NCBI GenBank assembly: GCA_030145305.1
Contig: JAQYVX010000005.1
Location: forward strand, 1-64,000
Origin: Halarcobacter sp.
GTDB lineage: Bacteria; Campylobacterota; Campylobacteria; Campylobacterales; Arcobacteraceae
Length of the DNA stretch: 64,000 nt
Direction: 5' to 3'
In this document: one piece after another, positions 44,709-53,511 of the stretch
How positions within the stretch are numbered: position 1 is the first letter of the stretch
Layout: each line of letters starts with the position of its first letter
Translations under genes and position numbers: made by a program
The notes under the pieces: generated by a model
Told to the model about the DNA's origin: nothing
The model's input: only the letters and a program-made list of their open reading frames with translations
Databases searched by the model: none

Positions 44709-45712
44709 TGCAAATTACATCTATACTTGATATTGTTGATGGGAGATTAATAAATCACCCATCAATCTCTTTTATTTATTCAATTAAAACAAATCCTAGA
44801 AAAGTTAAAGAAGGAGATTTGTTTATAATTCAAAAGAAGGAAGATATTCCTTTGGCTGTTGAAAATGGTGCTTTTGCATTAATCACAAATGAAAATATTG
44901 ACATCACTGATATTCCAGATAATGAAATTGCTTGGATAAAAGTAGTTTCAATAAAAGAAACAATTATTAAGTTAATAAGATATTTATTATCAAATATAAA
45001 ACTTAACGCTTTTTATTGTAATGAAGTCACATATGATTTTTTTAATATTTTAAGAAAACCAACAGTTCATACGAATATAAAGATTATTCCAAAAAAACTA
45101 TCAAAAATCTTTAAAATATTAGATGATTTAGAAGAAAATGATACTATTATTTTTTATGACCAAAAATTATTAGATTCAATTTATCCAGTAAATTTTGATT
45201 TTAATACAAAAGAGTACAAAGTAAACAACTTAATAGAACATTCAATTTTTGAAACAACATTTTCTTACGAAGATAGATATTTTTCTAAATTAAAAATTTC
45301 AAGTTTATACCTTAGAGAATTTTTAGATGTTTATAGCTTTTTAGATTTTGATGCAGATTTGAATAAATTAAAGAAATTTCATAATTTAAAATCTATTTTT
45401 GTAGATAAACAAATAAACCATATTGATTTTGGCAAATCAGATAAATTTCTTTTAGCTCAAGATAATGAAGAACTTATTTTAAAAGAAGTTAAATATTTAC
45501 GAGAGAAATATAAATATGCAAAAATTTTGTATATTACTACAAAAGAGATAGATGATAATAAAGATATTGATTATACATTTATTAATTCATTAGATGAATT
45601 AAAAATATATTTAAAGAAAACTCAATTTAATGCTGTTTATTTTATTGGTGTTTCATATGATGAATTATATGAACAAATATCAAAACAAAATAATGAGCCC
45701 TCTTTAATATAA
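44708..45712 (+). CDS. Mur-ligase-like protein without a P-loop, function unknown
   Basis: The first 75 residues resemble the N-terminal domain of MurE/MurF ligases (SIKTNPRKVKEGDLFIIQKK, and AVENGAFALITNENI, like the usual D-S-R-x-V-x-G-D-L-F and A-x-x-x-G-A-x-A-L-I). Where a Mur ligase would have its ATP-binding TGTNGKT loop, the sequence reads NAFYCNEVTYDFFNIL, so no P-loop is present. The remaining 230 residues match nothing I recognise. The 334-residue protein is cytoplasmic. The start is GTG 44708, overlapping the metG stop by one base. Probably a non-enzymatic relative of Mur ligases. Confidence 0.6.
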   Translation: MQITSILDIVDGRLINHPSISFIYSIKTNPRKVKEGDLFIIQKKEDIPLAVENGAFALITNENIDITDIPDNEIAWIKVVSIKETIIKLIRYLLSNIKLNAFYCNEVTYDFFNILRKPTVHTNIKIIPKKLSKIFKILDDLEENDTIIFYDQKLLDSIYPVNFDFNTKEYKVNNLIEHSIFETTFSYEDRYFSKLKISSLYLREFLDVYSFLDFDADLNKLKKFHNLKSIFVDKQINHIDFGKSDKFLLAQDNEELILKEVKYLREKYKYAKILYITTKEIDDNKDIDYTFINSLDELKIYLKKTQFNAVYFIGVSYDELYEQISKQNNEPSLI

Positions 45713-45718
45713 CTTTTT

Positions 45719-46375
45719 TTAATATATCATTCCAAAAGAGCTAACAACTTTTCCTATAATATTTACATCATCTTTTTCTAATATTTGTATTGGGTAATCT
45801 TTATTATCTGATATTACATCAAGTTGTCCATCAACTCTTCTTTGTATTCTTTTTACAAAAAGTCCATAATTTGTTGTAAATGCATATATTCCATCTCTTG
45901 AAACATCAGTTTTAGTTTTATCAATAAAAATTATATTATTACTGTTTAAAGTAGGCTCCATTGAATCCCCTATTACATTTATAGCATCAATGTTTTTTAA
46001 ATTCTCTTTTCCCCCTAAATTATTAATAAAATATGGTGGAACTTCAAAACTTTCATGAGAATCATCATTTTCATATGCACCACCTCCAGCACTCACACTA
46101 ATTTCAGGATAATATCTTATCCAATATTTATCAGTAGAATCTACAAGAGAACCTGGATTTTGATTATATAGTAACCAGTTAATTGATATCTTTTTTTTTG
46201 CACAAAAATCTAAAATATTAGAAAAAGGAATTTTCCCTCTATTTTTCATAGTTGCAAAATTAACTTGGCTTAAGTCTAAGGCTCCTGCCACATCTTTATC
46301 AAAAATCTTTCCATTTTTCCCATCTTGGCTTAAAATATCTTTTAATTTTTCTATAATCTCACTTACGATTAACAT
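45719..46375 (-). CDS. S24-family (CI/LexA-like) transcriptional repressor
   Basis: The protein joins an N-terminal helix-turn-helix (DKDVAGALDLSQVNFATMKN, about 25-44) to an S24 peptidase-like domain. The Ser-Lys dyad is visible: Ser in INVIGDSMEPTL and Lys in LFVKRIQRR, with the alanine/glycine-rich VSAGGGAYE cleavage-type region upstream. Such repressors bind operators as dimers and may self-cleave during DNA damage. About 218 residues from ATG 46375, which has a GAGGAG ribosome site; longer forms are unlikely. It is divergent from a 31-codon peptide gene, with palindromes in the gap. Confidence 0.88.
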   Translation of the reverse strand: MLIVSEIIEKLKDILSQDGKNGKIFDKDVAGALDLSQVNFATMKNRGKIPFSNILDFCAKKKISINWLLYNQNPGSLVDSTDKYWIRYYPEISVSAGGGAYENDDSHESFEVPPYFINNLGGKENLKNIDAINVIGDSMEPTLNSNNIIFIDKTKTDVSRDGIYAFTTNYGLFVKRIQRRVDGQLDVISDNKDYPIQILEKDDVNIIGKVVSSFGMIY

Positions 46376-46387
46376 TTGAACTCCTCT

Positions 46388-46444
46388 TTGTAACTTATTT
46401 ATAATTATATTACAAAATGCAATATTTTTCAAGTGTTTTGAAAA
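46388..46444. promoter_or_regulatory. Palindromes (candidate operators) between the S24 repressor and the small peptide gene
   Basis: Two inverted repeats lie in the 112-base divergent gap. TTTTCAA and its exact complement are separated by 5 bases at 46426-46444, a layout typical of CI-type operators. TTGTAA and TTACAA flank a 16-base AT stretch at 46388-46415. They are likely sites for the adjacent repressor and could control both directions. Evidence is symmetry and position. Confidence 0.5.
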
Positions 46445-46487
46445 TTTTATATAGAATTTGTCATATTATTTATCAAGAGGAGATAAA

Positions 46488-46583
46488 ATGGCACAACAAA
46501 TTGAAAAAGCTACAAGTAATTTAATAAAAATATTAGGAAAAATAGATAATTTTTTACTTGAATTTGGTACTAAAATCTTGTAA
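46488..46583 (+). CDS. 31-residue amphipathic peptide
   Basis: This is an open frame of 31 codons with a near-perfect ribosome site (AAGAGGAG, 5 bases before ATG 46488). The peptide starts MAQQIEKA, then alternates hydrophobic (I5, A8, L12, I15/L16, I19, F22/L23, F26, I30) with polar residues at helix spacing, giving one hydrophobic face and a net charge near +1. It has no signal peptide. I do not recognise a family; the design is that of small membrane-active peptides such as delta-lysin-like or type I toxin peptides. Divergent from an S24 repressor, which may control it. It could instead be a leader peptide for the oad operon downstream. Confidence 0.5.
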   Translation: MAQQIEKATSNLIKILGKIDNFLLEFGTKIL

Positions 46584-46705
46584 AAAGCTCCAAATAAGCC
46601 AAATTACTAAATTCATGGGAAATACTGGGGAAACTAAATTTTACTAAAGCTAAATTTATATAAAATTATATTACTAATTACACGAGGGTAAGCACGGGGA
46701 GTAAT

Positions 46706-46939
46706 ATGGAAACAAATTTAATCGCTGAAGCGGCAAAGTTTATGCTATTAGGAATGGGAATTGTATTCTTATTTTTAATTATTATGATTCTTGTTCTAAA
46801 AGTACAAGCAAAAATAATAGGTAAATATTTTCCTGAAAAGAAAGTATCTCCAGTTAAAGCAACTAAAGCTTCAGATAACACTGCAAAAATGGCCGCAATC
46901 GTAGCTGCTGTTCAACATCACAAAAATCTAAAAGGTTAA
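46706..46939 (+). CDS. oadG: Oxaloacetate decarboxylase gamma subunit
   Basis: OadG is the small membrane subunit that holds the alpha and beta subunits together in the sodium-pumping decarboxylase. The 77-residue protein has one N-terminal membrane helix (about 11-33; MLLGMGIVFLFLIIMILVL, preceded by the typical LIAEAAKF) and a basic, alanine-rich tail. GGGGAG ribosome site before the ATG. First gene of oadG-oadA-oadB-pckA, with oadA 5 bases downstream. Confidence 0.9.
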   Translation: METNLIAEAAKFMLLGMGIVFLFLIIMILVLKVQAKIIGKYFPEKKVSPVKATKASDNTAKMAAIVAAVQHHKNLKG

Positions 46940-46944
46940 TTTAA

Positions 46945-48753
46945 ATGGCTAAAAAATATATTGACGTCATGGATACTACATTTAGAGATGGATTTCAATC
47001 TGTCTTTGGAGGTAGAGTTTTAATGGACGACTTTTTTCCAGCTGTAGAAGCTGCGAAAGATGCGGGGATAACTCATTTTGAGTTTGGAGGAGGAGCTAGA
47101 TTCCAATCTTTATTCTTCTACTTACAAGAAAATGCTTTTGAGATGATGGACAGATTTAGGGAAATCGTAGGTCCTGATGCTAATTTACAAACATTAGCTA
47201 GAGGTATTAATACTGTTATGTTAGATACAGGGTCTAGGGAACTTGTTGAAATGCATGCTAAAATGTTTGCAAAACATGGTGTTACAACTATAAGAAATTT
47301 TGATGCTTTAAATGATGTACAAAATTTAGAGTACTCAGCAGAATGTATAAAAAAATATGGACTTAATCATGAAGTTGTTGTAACTTTAATGGATTTACCA
47401 CCAGGTTGTGAAGGTGCTCATGATGTACCTTTTTATGAAAAAACTCTAAGAAAAATTTTAGATACAGGTCTTCCTTATGACTCTATATGTTTTAAGGATG
47501 CTTCAGGTACTTCTTCTCCTCAAAAAGTTTTTGACACTATAAAAATGGCTAGAAAATTGGTGGGAGAAGATACTCATATTAGACTTCATACTCATGAAAC
47601 AGCTGGAGTTTCAGTTGCTTGTTATTTAGCAGCTTTAGATGCAGGTGCAAATGGAATTGATTTAGCAAATGATCCTGTGTCAGGTGGGACTTCTCAACCT
47701 GATATTTTGACAATGATGCATGCTGTAAAAGGTATGAATTATGATTTAGGTGGACTTGAAATAGAAAAAGTTTTAAAATATCAAGAAGTTTTAAAGCATC
47801 AATTAAAAGATTATTTTATGCCACCAGAAGCTACGCAAGTATCTCCTTTAATTCCTTTCTCACCAATGCCAGGTGGAGCTTTAACAGCTAATACACAAAT
47901 GATGAGAGATAATGGAACACTACATAGATTTCCAGAAGTAATTAAAGCAATGAGAGAAGTGGTTGAAAAAGGTGGTTATGGTACTTCTGTAACTCCAGTT
48001 TCTCAATTTTATTGGCAACAAGCATATGCAAATGTAATGTTTGGACCATGGAAACAAATTGCTCCTGGTTATGGAAAAATGGTTCTTGGATATTTTGGTA
48101 AAACACCAGTTGAACCAGATTCTGAGATTATTTCTTTAGCTTCAGAAAAATTGAAATTAGAGCCAACTAGTGAAAATCCATTAGACATTGCTGATAGAGA
48201 TGAAAAGAAAACTATGGCTTATTGGGAAGCTAGATTAAAAGAAGAGAGTATTGAAGTAAGTGAAGAAAACATTTTCATTGCTGCAGCTTGTGATGAAAAA
48301 GGAATCGCTTTCTTAAAAGGTGAGAGTCCTTTAAATATAAGAAAATCTGATTCAACTTGTGAAAATGATAAAGAATGTAATTTAGGAGAAAATAAAACTA
48401 TGAGTAATGCAACTGGAAACTACACTGTCGTTGTAGATGGGCAAAAATTTAATGTAACTGTGGCAGAAGGAAATGCTGATATTCAAGTAACTCCTGTAAA
48501 TGAAAACCCTACAGCAGAAACAAGTGCTATTTCTAGTGATGGAGCTGAAGTTGAAGCAACTGTTAGTGGAGCCGTTTGGAAAGTACTGGTTAAAGTTGGT
48601 GATAAAGTTCAAAAAGGCGATGTTGTTGCAATTTTAGAAGCTATGAAAATGGAAATTGATGTTGAAGCTCCTTGTTCAGGAACAATTTCAGCTATTTTAG
48701 CTAATCCAAGTGACTCAGTTGAAGAAGGTCAAGCTATAGCTAAAATAAGCTAA
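46945..48753 (+). CDS. oadA: Oxaloacetate decarboxylase alpha subunit, biotin-containing
   Basis: OadA transfers the carboxyl group of oxaloacetate to its biotin, giving pyruvate; the beta subunit then decarboxylates biotin while exporting sodium. The 602-residue protein starts with the carboxyltransferase domain (VMDTTFRDGFQSVFGGR, 8-24; metal ligands in RLHTHETAGV), continues through the conserved PGGALTANTQM region, a linker, and ends with a biotinyl domain carrying LEAMKMEID (about 565). The same family includes pyruvate carboxylase subunit B, but the adjacent gamma and beta subunits favour the pump. Confidence 0.92.
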   Translation: MAKKYIDVMDTTFRDGFQSVFGGRVLMDDFFPAVEAAKDAGITHFEFGGGARFQSLFFYLQENAFEMMDRFREIVGPDANLQTLARGINTVMLDTGSRELVEMHAKMFAKHGVTTIRNFDALNDVQNLEYSAECIKKYGLNHEVVVTLMDLPPGCEGAHDVPFYEKTLRKILDTGLPYDSICFKDASGTSSPQKVFDTIKMARKLVGEDTHIRLHTHETAGVSVACYLAALDAGANGIDLANDPVSGGTSQPDILTMMHAVKGMNYDLGGLEIEKVLKYQEVLKHQLKDYFMPPEATQVSPLIPFSPMPGGALTANTQMMRDNGTLHRFPEVIKAMREVVEKGGYGTSVTPVSQFYWQQAYANVMFGPWKQIAPGYGKMVLGYFGKTPVEPDSEIISLASEKLKLEPTSENPLDIADRDEKKTMAYWEARLKEESIEVSEENIFIAAACDEKGIAFLKGESPLNIRKSDSTCENDKECNLGENKTMSNATGNYTVVVDGQKFNVTVAEGNADIQVTPVNENPTAETSAISSDGAEVEATVSGAVWKVLVKVGDKVQKGDVVAILEAMKMEIDVEAPCSGTISAILANPSDSVEEGQAIAKIS

Positions 48754-48786
48754 GTAGTATGAATAATAGAATTTGGAGAATAATTA

Positions 48787-50106
48787 ATGAATAAAAAATT
48801 AATGGCATCAATGCTAATTATATTTTTTGCAGTTTTTAGTTTAAATGCATTTGCTTCAAGTGCTGCAGCAGAACCAGTTAAAACTGAAAAAAAAGAGTAC
48901 GAATCTAAATCATTAGGTCAATTGTTAGAGTCTTTTTATGAAACAACAGGTATTTATGCTTTTGTAACACCTAGGGATGATATTTTAACAACAGAAGCCC
49001 ATGCGAAAGATGCTAGATTAATGACTCACTTTGAGCAAACATGGGGTAGACTTATTATGTTTGCTATTTGTTTACTATTGTTTTATTTAGCTATTGCAAA
49101 AGGTTTTGAACCACTTTTACTTTTACCAATTGCTTTTGGTGGACTTTTAGCTAATATTCCACTAGCTGGTATTGGTGGTGAAACGGGTATGTTAGGTATT
49201 ATATATAACATGGGAATCGCAAATGGATTCTTCCCTTTATTGATTTTTATGGGTGTTGGAGCAATGACTGACTTTACACCTTTATTAGCAAACCCTAAAT
49301 CAGCAATTTTAGGTGGTGCTGCACAATTTGGAATCTTTGGTTCTTTAGTTGGTGCAGTTGCACTTGGATTTGATTTACAATCAGCTTCTGCAATTTCTAT
49401 TATTGGTGGAGCTGATGGACCAACATCAATCTTTATTGCAAATAGATTAGCACCTGAATTATTAGGAGCTATCGCAGTTGCTGCTTACTCATACATGGCA
49501 CTTGTTCCAGTTATACAACCTCCAATTATGAAGGCTTTAACAACTGAAGCTGAACGAAAAATTAAAATGCCAAAATTAAGAAAAGTGAATAAATTAGAAA
49601 ATTTATTTTTACCAATTGTAATTCTTTTCTTAGCAATTTTATTTTTACCAGAATCAACACCACTTATTGGTGCATTTGCATTAGGTAATTTCTTCAAACA
49701 ATCAGGTGCTGTTGAGAGACTTTCAGATACAATGCAAAATTCATTAATCAATATTGTGACTATCTTCTTAGGATTAGGTGTAGGTTCTAAACTTGCAGCT
49801 GATAAGTTTTTAGTATTAGAAACTTTAGGAATTATGATTATTGGATTAATTGCCTTTTCAGCAGGAACAGCTGCTGGTGTTATTATGGCAAAAATTATGA
49901 ATAAATTTGCAGCTGAAGATGCAAAAATAAACCCACTTATTGGTGCAGCTGGAGTATCAGCCGTTCCAATGGCTGCTAGAGTTGTTAGCAAAGTAGGTCA
50001 AGAATATGATAAATCAAATGTATTATTAATGCATGCGATGGGTCCAAATGTTGCCGGAGTTATTGGTTCTGCCGTAGCTGCTGGTGTACTATTATCAATA
50101 TTTTAA
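48787..50106 (+). CDS. oadB: Oxaloacetate decarboxylase beta subunit, sodium pump
   Basis: OadB is the membrane channel subunit that couples carboxybiotin decarboxylation to sodium export. The 439-residue protein has an N-terminal signal-like helix, then many membrane helices. The conserved [20 protein letters not shown] (about 203-222) contains the sodium-coupling Asp, and [12 protein letters not shown] and [18 protein letters not shown] near the end are equally conserved. The extra N-terminal stretch of about 70 residues before the first common helix is normal in some homologues. It lies between oadA and pckA. Confidence 0.95.
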   Translation: MNKKLMASMLIIFFAVFSLNAFASSAAAEPVKTEKKEYESKSLGQLLESFYETTGIYAFVTPRDDILTTEAHAKDARLMTHFEQTWGRLIMFAICLLLFYLAIAKGFEPLLLLPIAFGGLLANIPLAGIGGETGMLGIIYNMGIANGFFPLLIFMGVGAMTDFTPLLANPKSAILGGAAQFGIFGSLVGAVALGFDLQSASAISIIGGADGPTSIFIANRLAPELLGAIAVAAYSYMALVPVIQPPIMKALTTEAERKIKMPKLRKVNKLENLFLPIVILFLAILFLPESTPLIGAFALGNFFKQSGAVERLSDTMQNSLINIVTIFLGLGVGSKLAADKFLVLETLGIMIIGLIAFSAGTAAGVIMAKIMNKFAAEDAKINPLIGAAGVSAVPMAARVVSKVGQEYDKSNVLLMHAMGPNVAGVIGSAVAAGVLLSIF

Positions 50107-50127
50107 TTAAATTTATAGGGAAATATA

Positions 50128-51708
50128 ATGTCTGAAATAAAAGATTCACTAGGCCTTGAAAACGTAGGGAAAGTGTACAGAAATCTAGACGTGGATACAT
50201 TAATCGATCATGCGGTTGCGAATGAAGGAGCAAAAGTTTCTACTACTGGCGCATTAATGATTGATACTGGAATTTTCACAGGAAGAAGTCCAAAAGATAA
50301 GTTTTTTGTTAATCAAGATCCATCAAATAAGTTTATAGCTTGGGGTGATATTAATTTTAAAGTATCAAAAAATGTTTTTGAAGATTTAGAAGTTACATCT
50401 AAAAAACAGTTAAGTAATAAAGATTTATATGTTACAGATTTATATTGTGGTTCTTCTTTAGATAGTAGAAAACCAGTTAGATTTATTACTGAAGTTGCTT
50501 GGCAAGCGCATTTTGTTCAAAATATGTTTATTCTTCCAACAGAAGAAGAATTGAATAATTTTGAACCTGAATTTACTGTTTATAACTCTTGTAAAACTGT
50601 AGATATGGCATATGCTAGTCATGGATTAAACTCTGAAGTTTTTGTAGTATTTAATGTAGAAGAAAACGTTGCTCTTATTGGTGGAACTTGGTATGCAGGT
50701 GAAATGAAAAAAGGCGTTTTCTCAATGATGAACTATTGGTTACCATTAGAAGGTAAATTGCCAATGCATTGTTCTGCAAATATTGGGAAAGATGGAGATA
50801 CTGCCCTATTCTTTGGTCTTTCAGGGACAGGTAAAACAACACTTTCAACTGATCCAAATAGAGCTTTAATTGGTGATGATGAACATGGTTGGGATGATAA
50901 TGGCGTATTCAACTTTGAAGGTGGGTGTTATGCAAAAGTTATTAATCTTGATGCAGACTCAGAACCTGAAATCTTTGGTGCTATTAAAAAAGGTGCCATT
51001 TTAGAAAATGTTGTTGCAGATGAAAATGGAGTTGTAGATTATAATGATGGATCAAAAACTGAGAATACAAGAGTTTCTTATCCAATCGATCATATAGAAA
51101 ATCACAAATCAGATATGAGAGGTGATCATCCAAAAAATATCATTTTCTTATGTGCTGATGCTTTTGGAGTCTTACCTCCTGTTGCTAAACTTGATAAAAG
51201 ACAAGCAATGTATTACTTTTTAAGTGGATATACTGCAAAAGTAGCTGGAACTGAAAGAGGAATTAGTGAACCTGTAGCAACCTTCTCTTCTTGTTTTGGT
51301 GAAGCATTTTTACCTTTAAACCCGACTGTTTATGCAGAACTTTTAGGTGAAAAAATTGATAAGCATAAAGTTAATGTTTATTTAGTTAACACAGGCTGGA
51401 CTGGTGGTCCATATGGAATTGGAAAAAGAATGAGTATAAAAAATACTAGAGCTTGTATTAATGGTATTTTAGATGGTGTTATTGAAAATTCTGAATTTGA
51501 AATGTTACCATTCTTTAATCTTGAAATTCCTAAATCACTTGATGGCGTTGAAACAAAAGTATTAAATCCAAGAAATACTTGGGAAGATAAAGAATCTTAT
51601 GATGAAACTGCGATTAAATTAGCAGGTATGTATATTGAAAATTATGCAAAAAAATATTTAACTTTGGAAACTGATTACGATTTTACATCAGCAGGTCCAA
51701 AATTATAA
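50128..51708 (+). CDS. pckA: Phosphoenolpyruvate carboxykinase (ATP)
   Basis: PckA converts oxaloacetate to phosphoenolpyruvate with ATP, the entry step of gluconeogenesis. The 526-residue protein has the ATP-type signature: RSPKDKFFV (about 52-60), the P-loop [14 protein letters not shown] (about 231-244), [20 protein letters not shown] with its metal ligands, and the C-terminal [15 protein letters not shown]. All main catalytic residues are visible. Being co-oriented with the oxaloacetate decarboxylase genes, it ties oxaloacetate use to both energy and sugar synthesis. It is followed by a strong terminator. Confidence 0.97.
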   Translation: MSEIKDSLGLENVGKVYRNLDVDTLIDHAVANEGAKVSTTGALMIDTGIFTGRSPKDKFFVNQDPSNKFIAWGDINFKVSKNVFEDLEVTSKKQLSNKDLYVTDLYCGSSLDSRKPVRFITEVAWQAHFVQNMFILPTEEELNNFEPEFTVYNSCKTVDMAYASHGLNSEVFVVFNVEENVALIGGTWYAGEMKKGVFSMMNYWLPLEGKLPMHCSANIGKDGDTALFFGLSGTGKTTLSTDPNRALIGDDEHGWDDNGVFNFEGGCYAKVINLDADSEPEIFGAIKKGAILENVVADENGVVDYNDGSKTENTRVSYPIDHIENHKSDMRGDHPKNIIFLCADAFGVLPPVAKLDKRQAMYYFLSGYTAKVAGTERGISEPVATFSSCFGEAFLPLNPTVYAELLGEKIDKHKVNVYLVNTGWTGGPYGIGKRMSIKNTRACINGILDGVIENSEFEMLPFFNLEIPKSLDGVETKVLNPRNTWEDKESYDETAIKLAGMYIENYAKKYLTLETDYDFTSAGPKL

Positions 51709-51726
51709 AATAATAATTTAACAATA

Positions 51727-51768
51727 AAAAAAAGGGGAGTAAATTTATTTACTCCCCTTTTTTTTATT
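51727..51768. terminator. Bidirectional rho-independent terminator (pckA / ribBA)
   Basis: A perfect 11-base stem (GGGGAGTAAAT and its complement; 51734-51744 and 51747-51757) with a 2-base apex is flanked by A7 on the left and T8 on the right. It would stop transcripts of pckA from the left and of ribBA from the right. It is the clearest intrinsic terminator in the window. Confidence 0.92.
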
Positions 51769-51781
51769 TAGATTTTTATAA

Positions 51782-52813
51782 TTAAGATTCTATTTGAATC
51801 TCTTCTAAAATCTCTAATCCAAATCCATTTAAGCCAACAAAAGAGTGTTTTCCTCCACTAGTCATTAACTTTATTTTATTAACATTTAAAGAATTTAAAA
51901 TTTGTGCACCAATACCATAATCTTTTTGTGAGTTTTTATTTGCAACTTCATCAGTTAAAAATATTAGTACTCCACCTTTTGATTGTAAAAAATTTATTGT
52001 TTTAAGCATAGAATGAAGTTTCTCATCATCTAAAAAAAGTTTTATATCAGGAATAACTGTATGAAATTTAACATGTGTTATTTCATTAAGTTCTCCAAAT
52101 TGAATTGCTGTATGTATTTGTCCTAAATGATCTTTAAACTCTTTTTTTATTACGTTTGAACCAAAGAAAGTTTTATTTTCACTTGAAATTTCATCTACTA
52201 ATTTTTCATGAGATAATCTATATTCAACTAAATCAGAGATATATATCTGTTTCATATTGTGTTTTTTAGCAAAAATGTCTAAATCATCACGTCTTGCCAT
52301 TGTTCCATCATCTTTCATAATTTCACAAATGACAGCTTCTCCATTTAATCCAGCAAGCTTACATAAATCAACTGATCCTTCTGTATGTCCAGTTCTTATT
52401 AATACTCCACCATCTTTTGCTATTAGAGGAAATATATGTCCAGGTCGCACTAACTCTACAGGCTTAGAAATTGGATTTGCAAGGATTTTAATAGTATCAT
52501 CTCTCTCCCCTGCACTAATCCCTGTTAAGGCATCCCTTGCATCAACAGAAACTGTAAATGCAGTTTCATACGATGAAGTATTCGAATTAACCATAGGGTT
52601 TAATTCTAGTTTATTTGCTGTCTCTTTTGTAACTGAAACACAAATTAAACCTTTGGCATGAGTTGCCATAAAATTAACTTTTTCTGCTGTACTTAATGGT
52701 GCTGCATAAACTAAGTCACCTTCATTCTCTCTATCCTCGTCATCAAGCATGATAACCATATTCCCTTTTTGAATTTCTTCAATTGCTTCTTTTACTCTTT
52801 GTACTGCGTTCAT
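51782..52813 (-). CDS. ribBA: RibBA-like: DHBP synthase with degenerate GTP cyclohydrolase II domain
   Basis: The N-terminal 200 residues form 3,4-dihydroxy-2-butanone 4-phosphate synthase, which makes the four-carbon unit of riboflavin: MLDDEDRENEGDLVYAA (about 21-37), TAFTVSVDARDALTGISAGE, RPGHIFPLIAKDGGVLIRTG and RTGHTEGSVDL are intact. The C-terminal 135 residues align with GTP cyclohydrolase II but lack its zinc cysteines and the GRGIGL loop (only GGVLIFLTD and IGAQILNSLNVNKIKLMT remain). Such one-active-half RibBA proteins are known in Helicobacter and Campylobacter. A separate RibA is expected elsewhere. Confidence 0.92.
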   Translation of the reverse strand: MNAVQRVKEAIEEIQKGNMVIMLDDEDRENEGDLVYAAPLSTAEKVNFMATHAKGLICVSVTKETANKLELNPMVNSNTSSYETAFTVSVDARDALTGISAGERDDTIKILANPISKPVELVRPGHIFPLIAKDGGVLIRTGHTEGSVDLCKLAGLNGEAVICEIMKDDGTMARRDDLDIFAKKHNMKQIYISDLVEYRLSHEKLVDEISSENKTFFGSNVIKKEFKDHLGQIHTAIQFGELNEITHVKFHTVIPDIKLFLDDEKLHSMLKTINFLQSKGGVLIFLTDEVANKNSQKDYGIGAQILNSLNVNKIKLMTSGGKHSFVGLNGFGLEILEEIQIES

Positions 52814-52887
52814 ATTTCTACTTTTTAAATGATTTTTTTAATTTTAAATTATTATATCAAAAATTCCAAAATTTAATCTAAAAACCC

Positions 52888-52916
52888 TTGACAATAAATA
52901 CTTTTTTTACTATAAT
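52888..52916 (+). promoter_or_regulatory. Perfect consensus sigma-70 promoter for the tRNA array
   Basis: TTGACA at 52888-52893 and TATAAT at 52911-52916 are exact consensus hexamers with the ideal 17-base spacer. The predicted transcript start is near 52923, about 10 bases before tRNA-Gln. Promoters with a clear -35 box are uncommon in this phylum, so this should be very strong. Confidence 0.88.
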
Positions 52917-52933
52917 TTCGTCACTTAAAACAT

Positions 52934-53008
52934 TGGGGTATCGCCAAGTGGTAAGGCAACGGCTTTTGGTGCCGTTATTCGAAGGTTCGAATCCTTCTAC
53001 CCCATCCA
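52934..53008 (+). tRNA. tRNA-Gln (TTG anticodon)
   Basis: A full cloverleaf of 75 bases: acceptor TGGGGTA pairs with TACCCCA, the anticodon loop CTTTTGGTG presents TTG, the T-arm is GGTTCGAATCC, and CCA is encoded. This phylum usually charges tRNA-Gln first with glutamate and then amidates it; a degenerate GluRS2-like gene lies about 15 kb away. Confidence 0.96.
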
Positions 53009-53027
53009 CTTTTTAAGTATTTTACAC

Positions 53028-53104
<77 letters not shown>

Positions 53105-53122
53105 ATTAAAATGATATCTTAT

Positions 53123-53199
53123 GTCAAGGTAGCTCAGCTGGCTAGAGCGCTGGTCTCATAAGCCGGAGGTCGAGGGTTCGAGTCCCTCTCTTGACACCA
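53123..53199 (+). tRNA. tRNA with CAT anticodon: elongator Met or Ile2
   Basis: A 77-base cloverleaf: acceptor GTCAAGG pairs with TCTTGAC (one G-T), anticodon loop CTCATAA, T-arm GGGTTCGAGTCCC, encoded CCA. There are no initiator features. Sequence alone does not firmly separate elongator tRNA-Met from the lysidine-modified tRNA-Ile2. Confidence 0.92.
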
Positions 53200-53292
53200 T
53201 TAGCAAGTCCCAAATCGTGGGCAGAAGATATCTTTTTTTCTCCTTGTTTGTTAATATCAAAAAATATTATCACTGAATAAGGAATTTTAATC

Positions 53293-53369
53293 GCTGATGT
53301 AGCTCAGTTGGCTAGAGCAGCTGATTTGTAATCAGCAGGTCGTAGGTTCGACTCCTATCATCAGCTCCA
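53293..53369 (+). tRNA. tRNA-Thr (TGT anticodon)
   Basis: A 77-base cloverleaf: acceptor GCTGATG pairs exactly with CATCAGC, anticodon stem GCTGA/TCAGC holds loop TTTGTAA, and CCA is encoded. It is separated by 93 bases from the previous tRNA, a gap with no clear gene. It may share the array's promoter or have its own weak one (TTGTTT at 53244, TATTAT at 53265). Confidence 0.95.
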
Positions 53370-53377
53370 TTTTATGA

Positions 53378-53468
53378 AATAAAAATGAAATAGAACAATC
53401 AAAAATAAATCGAATCTTTTTCCCCCAATTAATAAATCTAAATCGCTTTTTTCTATTTCATTTTTATT
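53378..53468. repeat. 18-base perfect inverted repeat after the tRNA array
   Basis: AATAAAAATGAAATAGAA at 53378-53395 is repeated exactly in inverse at 53451-53468, with a 55-base spacer. It lies between tRNA-Thr and the convergent small lipoprotein gene. The loop is too long for an ordinary terminator. It could be a large hairpin terminator, a remnant of a small mobile element, or a protein-binding site. No gene was seen in the spacer. Confidence 0.7.
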
Positions 53469-53511
53469 CTTACAATTATAAGAATTTAAGTATATATTAT
53501 TATATATACAC

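Noticed and set aside
49485-49991. A 168-codon minus-strand frame inside oadB
   Set aside because: Antisense of a well-supported membrane protein; the hydrophobic composition mirrors oadB codons.
52257-52661. A 134-codon plus-strand frame inside ribBA
   Set aside because: Overlaps the conserved DHBP synthase domain on the other strand and has no recognisable motif.
53200-53292. CCCA-N5-TGGG hairpin followed by T-rich sequence between the third and fourth tRNA as a terminator
   Set aside because: The stem is only 4 base pairs and the T-run is not adjacent to it; support is too weak to call.
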